From NCBI GenBank assembly GCA_963698265.1, contig CAVOQC010000001.1, forward strand, positions 248,001 through 312,000: a stretch of 64,000 nucleotides of DNA. The letters are read 5' to 3'. The notes below the pieces were generated by a model, which was not told the DNA's origin, did no database searches, and was given only the letters and a program-made list of their open reading frames with translations. Positions 43,161 to 50,148 of this stretch are shown piece by piece. The translations under genes were made by a program, and so were the position numbers. Source of the DNA: FEB-7 sp963698265. GTDB taxonomy: Bacteria > Pseudomonadota > Gammaproteobacteria > Burkholderiales > Usitatibacteraceae. Every line of letters starts with the position of its first letter. The stretch's first letter is position 1.

Positions 43161-43499
43161 ATGAAAACGATCATCATCGCGGCCGCCCTATTTGCCCTGC
43201 CTGCCTTCGCCCACCACGGCTGGAGCGAGTACGACCAGGAGAAACCCCTGACGCTCACCGGCAAGGTGGTCGCCTCCGGCTACGAGCACCCGCACGGGCA
43301 CATCCGGCTGGAGACGCCGGGCAAGACCTGGCTCGTGGTGCTCGCGCCGCCCTCGCGCATGCAATCGCGCGGGCTGCCGCGCGAGGACATCAAGCTCGGC
43401 ACGACCGTGACCGTGGTGGCCTACGGCAACCGCGAGAAGACCGACGAGGCGCGCGCAGAGCGCATCACCGCGGCCGGCAAGACCGTCGAGCTGCGCTAG
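43161..43499 (+). CDS. Small secreted protein, DUF6152-like
   Basis: A 112-residue protein with signal peptide MKTIIIAAALFALPAFA followed by HHGWSEYDQEKPLTLTGKVV, a beta-rich domain I associate with DUF6152. The early HH pair could bind metal. It starts one base after the Hsp15 stop and precedes a membrane protein by 6 bases. Proteins of this type often sit beside DUF6644 membrane proteins, as here. Confidence 0.8.
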   Translation: MKTIIIAAALFALPAFAHHGWSEYDQEKPLTLTGKVVASGYEHPHGHIRLETPGKTWLVVLAPPSRMQSRGLPREDIKLGTTVTVVAYGNREKTDEARAERITAAGKTVELR

Positions 43500-43505
43500 C
43501 GCCCC

Positions 43506-43981
43506 GTGACGCCCGCGAACCCCATCGAGGCGCTGGCGATCGCGCGCGCGATGCGCGAGTCGCTGTGGATGTACCCGATCGTCGAGACCGTGCACATCGT
43601 GGGCTTCGTGATCCTCGTGGGCTCCGTCCTCATGTTCGACCTGCGCGTGCTCGGGCTCTCGAAGCAGATCCCGGTGCGCGCGCTCTCGCGCCACCTGCTG
43701 CCGTGGAGCTGGGGCGCGCTCGCGCTCATCGTCCCCACGGGCTTCCTCATGTTCACCGCGCACGCGGGCGACTTCCTCGTGAACCGCGCCTTCGTGCTCA
43801 AGATGGGGCTCCTGATGGCCGCGGGAATCAACGCGGTGATCTTCCACACCCTTCCGTACCAGGGCGTGGACAACTGGAACACGGCGTTCGCGCGCCGATC
43901 GCGGCTCAGGCATCGGCCGCGGCCTCGATCGCGATCTGGCTCGCGATCATCACCTGCGGCCGCTTCCTCGCCTACGTCTGA
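43506..43981 (+). pseudogene. DUF6644-like membrane protein with a one-base frameshift
   Basis: The first 128 residues (MTPANPIEALAIARAMRESL, then helices around VETVHIVGFVILVGSVLMF and LLPWSWGALALIVPTGFLMF) read in one frame up to NWNTAF near 43889. The continuation, PIAAQASAAASIAIWLAIIT and the end CGRFLAYV, is in another frame and stops at 43981. One missing base around 43890 explains this. The original frame runs on through a palindrome into the next gene, which is an artefact. Probable intact four-helix protein with a sequencing deletion. Confidence 0.75.
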
Positions 43982-43991
43982 AGAAATGGAA

Positions 43992-44031
43992 GAAATGGGG
44001 TCAGATTCAATTTTGAATCTGTCCCCATTTC
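43992..44031. repeat. REP-like palindrome
   Basis: Nineteen-base arms (43992-44010 and 44013-44031) with one mismatch and a TT loop. They start GAAATGGGGTCAG and end CTGTCCCCATTTC, the same core as the elements at 20393-20530 and 48615-48654. It lies between two genes and may also act as a hairpin terminator. Confidence 0.75.
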
Positions 44032-44108
44032 CCGTGCGTGTATCCTCATCCGCGACCGGAAGCGGCCGCGGATCGGCGCTGTCTTCTCCCATGAAGAGGC
44101 TTGAAACG

Positions 44109-44594
44109 ATGAATTCGCGAAGTATCGCCACGATCGTCCTGCTGTCGCTGCTATTCCTGAGCGGGTGCCACGAGTCGTCGGCGCCACTCGGACCCGCGGA
44201 GCAGGGAGTCGTGAACCCCGAACTCCTCGGAAACTGGACTTGCCGAGGCACCACCAAGGAGGAAGGCGCAGGGACGCTCCTCGTGGTGGCCTTCGATTCC
44301 TCGCGTTACTACCTGGAATACCGCGACAAGGAGGAAACCACCCGGTGGGCGGCACACTCCTCGGTGGTCGGCGGCGTGCTGCTCCACAACGTCCGCGAGC
44401 TGAAGGACGATTCCCGCGCCACGAAATGGGTGTTCCTGCGGACCCTGACGCCCAACCCGTCGACGCTGCTACTGTCGGTGGTGAAGGACGACGACCTGAA
44501 GCAGCTGAGCGAGCCGGATGCCCATCGCGAAATCCGGCGGCGCGTGAACGACGAGCCGTTGTACAAGCTTTGGAGAACCTGTGCGCGGACGTAG
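44109..44594 (+). CDS. Hypothetical lipoprotein
   Basis: A 161-residue protein with a lipoprotein signal MNSRSIATIVLLSLLFLSGC (lipobox LSGC), so it is probably anchored in the envelope. The mature part, ELLGNWTCRGTTKEEGAGTL onward, looks like a small beta-barrel domain of lipocalin size, with a final RRRVNDEPLYKLWRTC. I do not recognise a named family. The ATG at 44109 is preferred over 44091 because AAGAGG precedes it at a good distance. Unique Cys near the C-terminus. Confidence 0.75.
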   Translation: MNSRSIATIVLLSLLFLSGCHESSAPLGPAEQGVVNPELLGNWTCRGTTKEEGAGTLLVVAFDSSRYYLEYRDKEETTRWAAHSSVVGGVLLHNVRELKDDSRATKWVFLRTLTPNPSTLLLSVVKDDDLKQLSEPDAHREIRRRVNDEPLYKLWRTCART

Positions 44595-44660
44595 CGGGTC
44601 GGCTCGCGGCATCGCCACGGCAAACGAAGGGCAGCGTCCCTTTCAATAGCGGAGACACGC

Positions 44661-45668
44661 ATGGCCGATTCCCCGATCCTTCACATCGCCCCTCTCGGCG
44701 CGCCGCCCTGGGAAACGCCGAATCCCTTCCTCTTCTGCGTGCACCACGTGGACCACTATCCGGCCGGGAACGACGCGCTCGGCCCAGTGGCCTCGCTGGA
44801 GGGGCGCGCCATCGGCCAGGACTTCGCGGGCAAGGACGGCTGGCGCATGTACCACGGAGCACGCGTGCCGGGATTCCCGCAGCACCCGCATCGCGGCTTC
44901 GAGACGGTGACGATCGTGCGGCGCGGGCTCGTGGACCATTCCGACTCGATGGGTGCGGCGGCACGCTACGGCGAGGGCGACGTGCAGTGGCTCACGGCCG
45001 GGGCCGGCATCCAGCACGCGGAGATGTTCCCGCTCGTGCACCGCGACCGCGACAACCCGCTGGAACTCTTCCAGCTCTGGCTGAACCTCCCCGCCGCGGA
45101 CAAGATGGCGCCGCCCTACTTCGCGATGTTCTGGGCGGACCAGGTGCCGATAGTCTCGCCGGCGGCAGGCGTCTCGGTGACCGTGGTCGCGGGGGACCTG
45201 GGAGAGGTGAAGCCCCCTCCTCCACCGCCGCATTCCTACGCCGCGCGTTCGGGCAGCGACGTCGCGATCTGGCTCGTGCGCCTTGCGAAGGGTTCGTCCT
45301 GGACGCTGCCGGCGGCCGCGGCTGGATCGAGCCGCTTCCTCTATTGCTTCGACGGGCGGGGACTCGCCATCGCCGGACAGGCAATCGCGGATCCCTCGCT
45401 GGTCGCCGTCGATGGGCAGGCGCCGCTTGACCTGAAGGCTGGCGAAGGCGACATCGAGCTGCTGCTCCTGCAAGGCAAGCCGATCGCGGAGCCCGTCGCG
45501 CAGCACGGCCCCTTCGTCATGAACACCCGCGCGGAGCTGCAGCAGGCATTCGACGACTACCAGCGCACGCAGTTCGGCGGGTGGCCGTGGCCTTCAACCG
45601 ATCCGGTGAACGGGCGGGAGGGAAGGTTCGCGCGAAAGCCGGATGGGGTGGTGGAGCGGCCGGAGTAG
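44661..45668 (+). CDS. Pirin family protein
   Basis: A 335-residue bicupin. The pirin domain has the metal-binding segment FPQHPHRGFETVTIV and GDVQWLTAGAGIQHAEMFP; the C-terminal cupin half follows after PPPPPPHSY. Some pirins are quercetin dioxygenases, others regulators; no specific role can be given. The ATG follows GGAGACACGC. It is the last gene before the integron-cassette segment; the 187 bases up to the first cassette boundary show no gene and no recognisable attI or attC, apart from short TAAC-containing stretches. Confidence 0.9.
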   Translation: MADSPILHIAPLGAPPWETPNPFLFCVHHVDHYPAGNDALGPVASLEGRAIGQDFAGKDGWRMYHGARVPGFPQHPHRGFETVTIVRRGLVDHSDSMGAAARYGEGDVQWLTAGAGIQHAEMFPLVHRDRDNPLELFQLWLNLPAADKMAPPYFAMFWADQVPIVSPAAGVSVTVVAGDLGEVKPPPPPPHSYAARSGSDVAIWLVRLAKGSSWTLPAAAAGSSRFLYCFDGRGLAIAGQAIADPSLVAVDGQAPLDLKAGEGDIELLLLQGKPIAEPVAQHGPFVMNTRAELQQAFDDYQRTQFGGWPWPSTDPVNGREGRFARKPDGVVERPE

Positions 45669-45855
45669 GTTTTGGCTCTCGGCTTCGCTTTCGCGGTGGG
45701 CGCTCGCCTGCCCGACCAACGCTGATGGGTAACGCTCCCGGATAACGCGGCCTGCGCAGGGCGTCCGTAAACCTTTTGATTCCGACCAGCCACTTGCATT
45801 GACCAACCGGCTGGGTGGGAAGAGAATTGCACGCGTTATCAATCAAATTGGTGGT

Positions 45856-46391
45856 GTTAGACGGCGGGTTTATCTGTCGTTTTTGCCGCCCAATACTAGT
45901 TAGCCGTCATTCCAGGAGACGCACCGTGCGAAACTGGATCGTCATCTGCGAGCTGCATCCTGACCAACTGCGGAGTTACGTCGCGGCAATTGCTCTTTCC
46001 GGCGAACTCGCGGTCTGAGCGCGTCACTATCACTCGAGTCAGCGTGGCAATCGCTGGTGCCAATAATCGCCGAGGCACGCATCATCGGACAGATCTGGGC
46101 TGTGCGCTTCGCGGCAAACGGGCGGCTTCTTCTCGAGAATGGGCAGACGCTACTATTTGCCGAGGGCGACGTGGTGCGGTTCGAGAACAATCGAGCTTCA
46201 CGGCATCGAGAACGACCTGTCGGTCCGAATGTCCGAGTACATGTCAGTGACATCGCCGCCAGTGAACTGTCAGGGGTGCTACGCGAAGGAATGGAAATGA
46301 CGTCTAACAACGCGTTCGAGCGGGCCGTGAAACATCGTGGGCCGCGTCTCGCGCGGCAATGCGGTCGGTGTGCGGCCGCTCAACTCGATCG
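45856..46391 (+). mobile_element. Integron gene cassette 1
   Basis: The left boundary GTTAGACG (45856-45863) is the exact reverse complement of CGTCTAAC at the left end of the attC at 46302-46397, as expected for an inserted cassette carrying its own attC. It holds a 30-codon frame (45926-46018) and a second frame (46057-46395) that runs into the attC. No integrase gene is in the window. Confidence 0.7.
45926..46018 (+). CDS. Small cassette reading frame
   Basis: A 30-residue frame from a GTG preceded by AGGAGA at 8 bases: it begins MRNWIVICELHPDQLRSYVA (start residue read as Met) and ends GELAV. The following cassette frame is offset by one reading frame; the two could be halves of one decayed or frameshifted protein. 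No family recognised. Confidence 0.35.
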   Translation: MRNWIVICELHPDQLRSYVAAIALSGELAV

Positions 46392-46395
46392 TTAG
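46057..46395 (+). CDS. Hypothetical cassette protein ending in the attC site
   Basis: A 112-codon frame from a GTG. The part before the attC (IIAEARIIGQIWAVRFAANG, LLLENGQTLLFAEGDVVRFE) looks protein-like. The last 30 residues (TSNNAFERAVKHRGPRL onward) are simply the translated attC, a well-known sign of cassette genes. The true start may lie further upstream, as the frame is open before 46057. No family recognised. Confidence 0.4.
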   Translation: MPIIAEARIIGQIWAVRFAANGRLLLENGQTLLFAEGDVVRFENNRASRHRERPVGPNVRVHVSDIAASELSGVLREGMEMTSNNAFERAVKHRGPRLARQCGRCAAAQLDR

Positions 46396-46397
46396 GG
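46302..46397 (+). repeat. attC recombination site (complete)
   Basis: A 96-base site. Left core GTCTAAC (46302-46308, RYYYAAC), then the L'' segment GCGTTCGAGCGG. The right side has CCGCTCAACTCGATC (L') and the right core GTTAGGG at 46391-46397. The imperfect dyad with the extra bases on the right arm is the folded-hairpin layout of attC sites. Recombination would fall between G46391 and T46392. Confidence 0.8.
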
Positions 46398-46404
46398 GGC
46401 TCTC

Positions 46405-47184
46405 ATGACCGCCATCGCCCGTCCAACTCTTGCGCTTTTGCTGTGGCTCTCGTGCTACCCAGCACAAGCGCAATTTGGTCCGGATCATGTGATCTTGTTT
46501 CCTTCTGTAATTACTCCCACGACGCCGATTCAGGCATCCGTTCCGGTAAACGCTTGCTGGCACGCCGATCCCACATCGACGATAGCCAGTTCGTCCACTC
46601 AAGTTACCGGAAGCGTCGTGTCACTCGTCGTGAATACGATTAGCTTCTTGTGCTTCTCCGCGGGCGATCCAGTGGTAAAGAAGGCCGTCTGGCTCCCGTT
46701 GCCGACCCTTCCCGAGGGCGTCTATACCCTTGCTTACGAACTGCGGCAGCCAAGCATGAATCCGATTGCATATCAGGAATTCGTCAAGTTTGCGGTCATC
46801 TCGGCGCCGCCCGTCAACTTTACTGGCCTATGGTGGAAATCCCCCGCCGGATCTGAGTCGGGCTGGGGATTGAGCATCGATCACCAAGGCGACATATTGT
46901 TCTGTGTCTGGTACACATATCGCGCGGATGGCAGCGCCGACTGGCTGTTCATGTCGGATGCCGAAAAGAACAGTGACGGAATCTATTCCGGAACACTCTA
47001 TCGGACCACCGGACCACAGTTCGATTCCGTGCCATGGAATCCGTCGGTCGTTGCAACTACGCCAGTGGGCTCGGGTGCCTTGGCATTTAGCGATGCGAAC
47101 AATGGAACATTCTCGTACACCGTCAACGGCGTGACACAGACCAAGCCAATCACGCGGCAGATCTTTTGGGCGCCTACTAACTAG
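46405..47184 (+). CDS. Secreted protein of unknown function, cassette-borne
   Basis: A 259-residue protein with signal peptide MTAIARPTLALLLWLSCYPA (cleavage near AQAQF). After an immunoglobulin-like N-terminal half comes a module beginning GLWWKSPAGSESGWGLSID and continuing GDILFCVWYTYRADG, LYRTTGP and TFSYTVNGVTQTKPITRQIF. I have seen this aromatic-rich module in many secreted proteobacterial proteins of unknown function, but have no name for it. The ATG lies 8 bases after the attC core, the usual cassette layout without its own promoter. Codon use is more A+T-rich than in neighbouring genes. Confidence 0.8.
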   Translation: MTAIARPTLALLLWLSCYPAQAQFGPDHVILFPSVITPTTPIQASVPVNACWHADPTSTIASSSTQVTGSVVSLVVNTISFLCFSAGDPVVKKAVWLPLPTLPEGVYTLAYELRQPSMNPIAYQEFVKFAVISAPPVNFTGLWWKSPAGSESGWGLSIDHQGDILFCVWYTYRADGSADWLFMSDAEKNSDGIYSGTLYRTTGPQFDSVPWNPSVVATTPVGSGALAFSDANNGTFSYTVNGVTQTKPITRQIFWAPTN

Positions 47185-47214
47185 GTATTGAGGTACGCAA
47201 GTGAAGTACGAGGA

Positions 47215-47242
47215 GCCCCCTAACACCGCGTTCGAGCGGGCC
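47215..47242 (+). repeat. Truncated attC site
   Basis: GCCCCCTAAC followed by CGCGTTCGAGCGGGCC, the left half of an attC nearly identical to that at 46302. The L'/R' half is missing; the adjoining sequence resembles an insertion-sequence end. Confidence 0.7.
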
Positions 47243-47260
47243 GGAATCTTGACCCGGTAA

Positions 47261-47325
47261 TGTAGACACTTCGGGCTAACAACCGGAGGTGTCAAATGGC
47301 AGCCCGCAAGGGACGAAAGCTCTAG
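47261..47325 (+). mobile_element. Probable insertion-sequence remnant
   Basis: TGTAGACACTTCGGGC resembles an IS terminal sequence. It is followed by GGAGGTGTCAA and an ATG opening the frame MAARKGRKL, which looks like the beginning of a small IS3-type transposase OrfA, but the frame stops at 47325 and the rest is absent. The piece directly abuts the truncated attC. Family assignment is tentative. Confidence 0.4.
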
Positions 47326-47357
47326 CGCCGGATGCGGAGCGTGTACCCTCTCTCCCC

Positions 47358-47813
47358 ATGCCGCGCCTCGCTCTCCTTCCGACCCTCGCCTGCACCCTCC
47401 TACTCGCGGCGTGCGCCACCTCGCCCCGCGAAGCGGCCACGCTTCCCACCGGAGAGCGCGAGCAGATCCTCGCCGCCCTCACCGCCTCCGCCGACGGCTG
47501 GAACCGGGGGGACCTGAAGGGCCATCTCGCGATCTACGACGCCTCCGTCACCACCATGACGAAGAGAGGCCCGCGGCCCGGCATCGACGCGATCGAGCGG
47601 GCCTTCCGGGAGGCGTACTTCGTGGGTGACAAGCCGAAGCAGGCGCTGGGCTTCTCGCAGGTGTCGATCCGCCCGCTGTCGTCGGAATCCGCGCTGATGA
47701 CGGGCAGCTTCCTGCTCTCCGGCGGCGGCCTTGCCGAGCAATCGGGCTGGTTCAGCCTCGTGTGGGTGCGCACCGCCGCGGGATGGCGGGTCGTCCACGA
47801 CCACACCAGCTAG
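47358..47813 (+). CDS. Lipoprotein with SnoaL/DUF4440-like domain
   Basis: A 151-residue lipoprotein: signal MPRLALLPTLACTLLLAAC with lipobox LAAC, then a cone-shaped SnoaL/DUF4440-type domain (EREQILAALTASADGWNRGD, AIYDASVTTMTKRGPRPGID, and a final WRVVHDHTS). Such domains bind small hydrophobic molecules or act as ketosteroid-isomerase-like enzymes. The ATG at 47358 puts the signal peptide first; a longer frame upstream runs from the IS remnant. It is followed after 28 bases by a DUF1810 gene. Confidence 0.82.
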   Translation: MPRLALLPTLACTLLLAACATSPREAATLPTGEREQILAALTASADGWNRGDLKGHLAIYDASVTTMTKRGPRPGIDAIERAFREAYFVGDKPKQALGFSQVSIRPLSSESALMTGSFLLSGGGLAEQSGWFSLVWVRTAAGWRVVHDHTS

Positions 47814-47841
47814 CCGCGGCACCGAGACGGCGCAGCCGGCG

Positions 47842-48303
47842 ATGGACCCCTTCGACCTCGCGCGCTTCGTGGATGCCCAGGCCGGCATCCACGGGCAGGC
47901 CCTCGAGGAGCTTCGAGCCGGGCGCAAGCGCTCGCACTGGATGTGGTTCGTCTTCCCGCAGTTCGCGGGCCTGGGCCTGAGCCTCACCTCCCGCCGTTAT
48001 GCGATCCGCAGCCTCGACGAGGCGCGCGCGTACCTTCGCCACCCGGTGCTCGGTGCGCGTCTCCTCGAATGCACGAGGGCGGTGAATGCGCATTCCGGCC
48101 GCAGCGCGCACGAGATCTTCGGCTCGCCCGACGTCATGAAGCTGTGCTCCTCGATGACGCTCTTCGAGCTCGTCGCCGGGGCGCGCTCGGAATTCGCGGC
48201 CGCGCTGGGAAAGTACTTCGGCGGGCGCCGGGACGAGAAGACGCTGGAGCTCGTCCGCAACGCCGATGCAGCGGCCAGGCCCGCGACCGGAAGGAACCCA
48301 TGA
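47842..48303 (+). CDS. DUF1810 family protein
   Basis: A 153-residue protein matching DUF1810: MDPFDLARFVDAQAGIHGQA at the start, then LEELRAGRKRSHWMWFVFPQ and SRRYAIRSLDEARAYLRHPV. This is a small helical calpastatin-like family of unknown function. Its end overlaps the next gene by four bases. Confidence 0.87.
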   Translation: MDPFDLARFVDAQAGIHGQALEELRAGRKRSHWMWFVFPQFAGLGLSLTSRRYAIRSLDEARAYLRHPVLGARLLECTRAVNAHSGRSAHEIFGSPDVMKLCSSMTLFELVAGARSEFAAALGKYFGGRRDEKTLELVRNADAAARPATGRNP

Positions 48304-48572
48304 TCGACGCCCCGAAGGACATCCCCGCCGAAGCCGTCGCCGCCCTCGCGCGCGGCAGCAAGATCGAGGCGATCAAGGCCGTGCGCTTATCGCGCGCGAT
48401 CAGCCTCAAGGAGGCGAAGGAGGTCGTGGAGGACTACATCAACCGCCACCCGGCCGTGAAGAGCCGCATGGCGCAGGCCAACGCGGAGAGCGCCCGGGGG
48501 GCCCTGCGCTGGTTCTTGCTCGCCGCGGTTGCCGGCTACCTGGCCTGGTACTTCCTCGCCGGGCCCCGCTGA
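48300..48572 (+). CDS. Small membrane protein with L7/L12 C-terminal-like domain (paralogue 1)
   Basis: A 90-residue protein. Residues 8-50 (EAVAALARGSKIEAIKAVRL, SLKEAKEVVEDYINRHP) resemble the C-terminal fold of ribosomal protein L7/L12, with a helix-strand unit and the LKEAKxxVE motif. One C-terminal helix (WFLLAAVAGYLAWYFLAG) should anchor it in the membrane. It overlaps the DUF1810 gene by four bases. A close paralogue is at 48819-49091. Not a ribosomal protein; function unknown. Confidence 0.78.
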   Translation: MIDAPKDIPAEAVAALARGSKIEAIKAVRLSRAISLKEAKEVVEDYINRHPAVKSRMAQANAESARGALRWFLLAAVAGYLAWYFLAGPR

Positions 48573-48614
48573 AGCCGCGACCGCCGCCGCCCGCAGGGGG
48601 AAATGGGGTCAAAG

Positions 48615-48654
48615 AAAATGGGGTCAGGTTGAAAATCCAACCTGACCCCATTTT
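48615..48654. repeat. REP-like palindrome between the two paralogues
   Basis: Perfect 17-base arms (48615-48631 and 48638-48654) around a 6-base loop: AAAATGGGGTCAGGTTG and its complement. A half copy AAATGGGGTCAAA lies just before, at 48601. Same core as the elements at 20393 and 43992. Confidence 0.8.
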
Positions 48655-48818
48655 TTCGGCCGACGACCAGGCGGCAGGAGGGTCCATGCGGCCCATGGTA
48701 TTTTCCGACTGCCGGGCAACGCAGACGAAGCGCCGCATCCCGGCGCTCGACGCGATGAAAGGCTGTCCATCGCCGCAATGAGGCGTCGACCGCGAACGAA
48801 CCTGGAGGTGCTGATTCC

Positions 48819-49091
48819 ATGATGAATGCCGGGCAGGAACTCCCCCCCGAAGCCATGGCCGCATTGGCCCGCGGCAGCAAGATCGACGCCATCCGCGAGG
48901 TGCGCTTCGCCCGCAGCGTCGGCCTCAAGGAAGCCAAGGAGATGGTCGAGGAGTACCTCGAGGGTCATCCGGCCGCCCAGGGAAAGATGAACGAGGCCAA
49001 CGCGGGAAGCGTGAAGGTCGCCGCCGGGCTGAGCGTGCTGGTCGCGGTGGCGGGCGCGCTGCTGTGGTTCCTGTTCGGCGATTCCCGTTGA
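48819..49091 (+). CDS. Small membrane protein with L7/L12 C-terminal-like domain (paralogue 2)
   Basis: A 90-residue paralogue of 48300-48572: EAMAALARGSKIDAIREVRF and GLKEAKEMVEEYLEGHP, then a C-terminal helix VLVAVAGALLWFLFG. The ATG at 48819 (MMNAGQELPPE) follows GGAGG. The pair most likely arose by tandem duplication. Its stop overlaps the presumed TTG start of the esterase gene. Confidence 0.78.
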   Translation: MMNAGQELPPEAMAALARGSKIDAIREVRFARSVGLKEAKEMVEEYLEGHPAAQGKMNEANAGSVKVAAGLSVLVAVAGALLWFLFGDSR

Positions 49092-50044
49092 GGGCCGCGA
49101 GGGATCGCGCCCCGCGGGTCACCGCAAGGCACGTCCTCGCCGCGGCCCTGGGGTTGCTGCCGGCCCTCGCCTGCCTTGCCGCCGCACCGGAACGCGGCGA
49201 CGCGGACCGGCGGCGCACGCTGGTCCACGACGGCATCGAGCGCAGCTACGTAGTCGTGGCTCCCGCGGCCGCGACGAAGCCGGGTGCGCGCCTGCCGCTC
49301 GTCCTCGTGCTGCACGGCGGTGGCGGCAATGCCGCGAACGCCGAACGCATGACGGGGTTCACCCGGAAGGCGCACCGGGAAGGCTTCGTCGTCGCCTACC
49401 CCGAAGGAACGGGCCGTTTCAAGGACCGGCTCCTCACCTGGAACGCGGGCCACTGCTGCGGTGCGGCCATGGCGAACGGCGCGGACGACGTGGGCTTCAT
49501 CGGCGCGCTGCTCGACCGGCTCGCAAAGGACTACCCGATCGATCCGCGGCGCGTCTATGCAACGGGCATGTCCAACGGCGGGATGATGGCGCACCGCCTC
49601 GGCCGCGAGCTGCCGCAGCGCTTCGCGGCGGTCGCACCCGTGGTGGCCACGGTCTTCGGCGACGAGGCGAAGCCGGCGCAACCCGTGTCCACCCTCATGA
49701 TCAACGGCGCACTCGACAAGGCCGTGCCGCACCTGGGCGGCCCGCCCGGAGGGCGCTTCCCCGGCGCATGGGACGGCACCCCCGCGAGGCCCGCGCTCGA
49801 GCAGGGCGCCTTCTGGGCCGCGGCGAACGACTGCGAGGGCGAGCCGGAGAGAAGCGATCGCGGAGCGCTCGCGCACTGGCGCTACCGCTGCCCTGCCGGG
49901 CGCGCGGTGGAGCTCTTCCTCGTGGGCGACATGGGTCACGCGTGGCCGGGCGGCGTGGCCGGCAGCCGCCGGGGCGACGCGCCGGGCAGCACGCTCGATG
50001 CGACCGCCGTCATCTGGGAGTTCTTCAAGGCACACCCGAAGTAG
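49088..50044 (+). CDS. Secreted LpqC/PHB-depolymerase-type esterase
   Basis: A secreted alpha/beta hydrolase of about 318 residues. A signal peptide (HVLAAALGLLPALACLAAA) precedes the catalytic domain: VLVLHGGGGNAANAERM for the oxyanion region, nucleophile Ser in ATGMSNGGMMAHRL, Asp in NGALDKAVPH and His in GDMGHAWPGG. This matches the LpqC/feruloyl-esterase/PHB-depolymerase family. The TTG at 49088 overlapping the previous stop (TTGA) is my preferred start; a GTG at 49064 is the alternative. Natural substrate unknown, probably an ester or polyester oligomer. Confidence 0.85.
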   Translation: MRAARDRAPRVTARHVLAAALGLLPALACLAAAPERGDADRRRTLVHDGIERSYVVVAPAAATKPGARLPLVLVLHGGGGNAANAERMTGFTRKAHREGFVVAYPEGTGRFKDRLLTWNAGHCCGAAMANGADDVGFIGALLDRLAKDYPIDPRRVYATGMSNGGMMAHRLGRELPQRFAAVAPVVATVFGDEAKPAQPVSTLMINGALDKAVPHLGGPPGGRFPGAWDGTPARPALEQGAFWAAANDCEGEPERSDRGALAHWRYRCPAGRAVELFLVGDMGHAWPGGVAGSRRGDAPGSTLDATAVIWEFFKAHPK

Positions 50045-50063
50045 CGGGCCGCAGGGGCGGGGA

Positions 50064-50077
50064 TTGATCTCGATCAC
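50064..50077 (+). promoter_or_regulatory. FNR/ANR-type box upstream of the Rieske-cytochrome operon
   Basis: TTGATCTCGATCAC matches the FNR/CRP-family consensus TTGAT-N4-ATCAA in nine of ten positions. It lies 72 bases before the Rieske ATG at a typical activator distance. This implies low-oxygen control of the operon (inference). Confidence 0.6.
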
Positions 50078-50148
50078 CGGGCGGGCGCTCTCCCGGGGAT
50101 AGGATTTGCCCTGGCCCGCTCCGGGCCCGCGCAACGCCCCGACATCCC

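Larger units (their letters stand above)
46392..47242 (+). mobile_element. Integron gene cassette 2, right end truncated
   Basis: The left boundary TTAGGGGGC (after G46391) is matched by the reverse complement GCCCCCTAAC at 47215-47224, the left end of its own attC. The attC then shares 21 of 22 bases with attC 1 up to 47242, where similarity stops abruptly. The cassette holds one secreted-protein gene and is visibly less G+C-rich than its surroundings. Confidence 0.72.

Noticed and set aside
45669..45855. An attI site or upstream attC before cassette 1
   Set aside because: The cassette boundary GTTAGAC is there, but I cannot find a paired left core or integrase-binding repeats, so no attI or attC is called.
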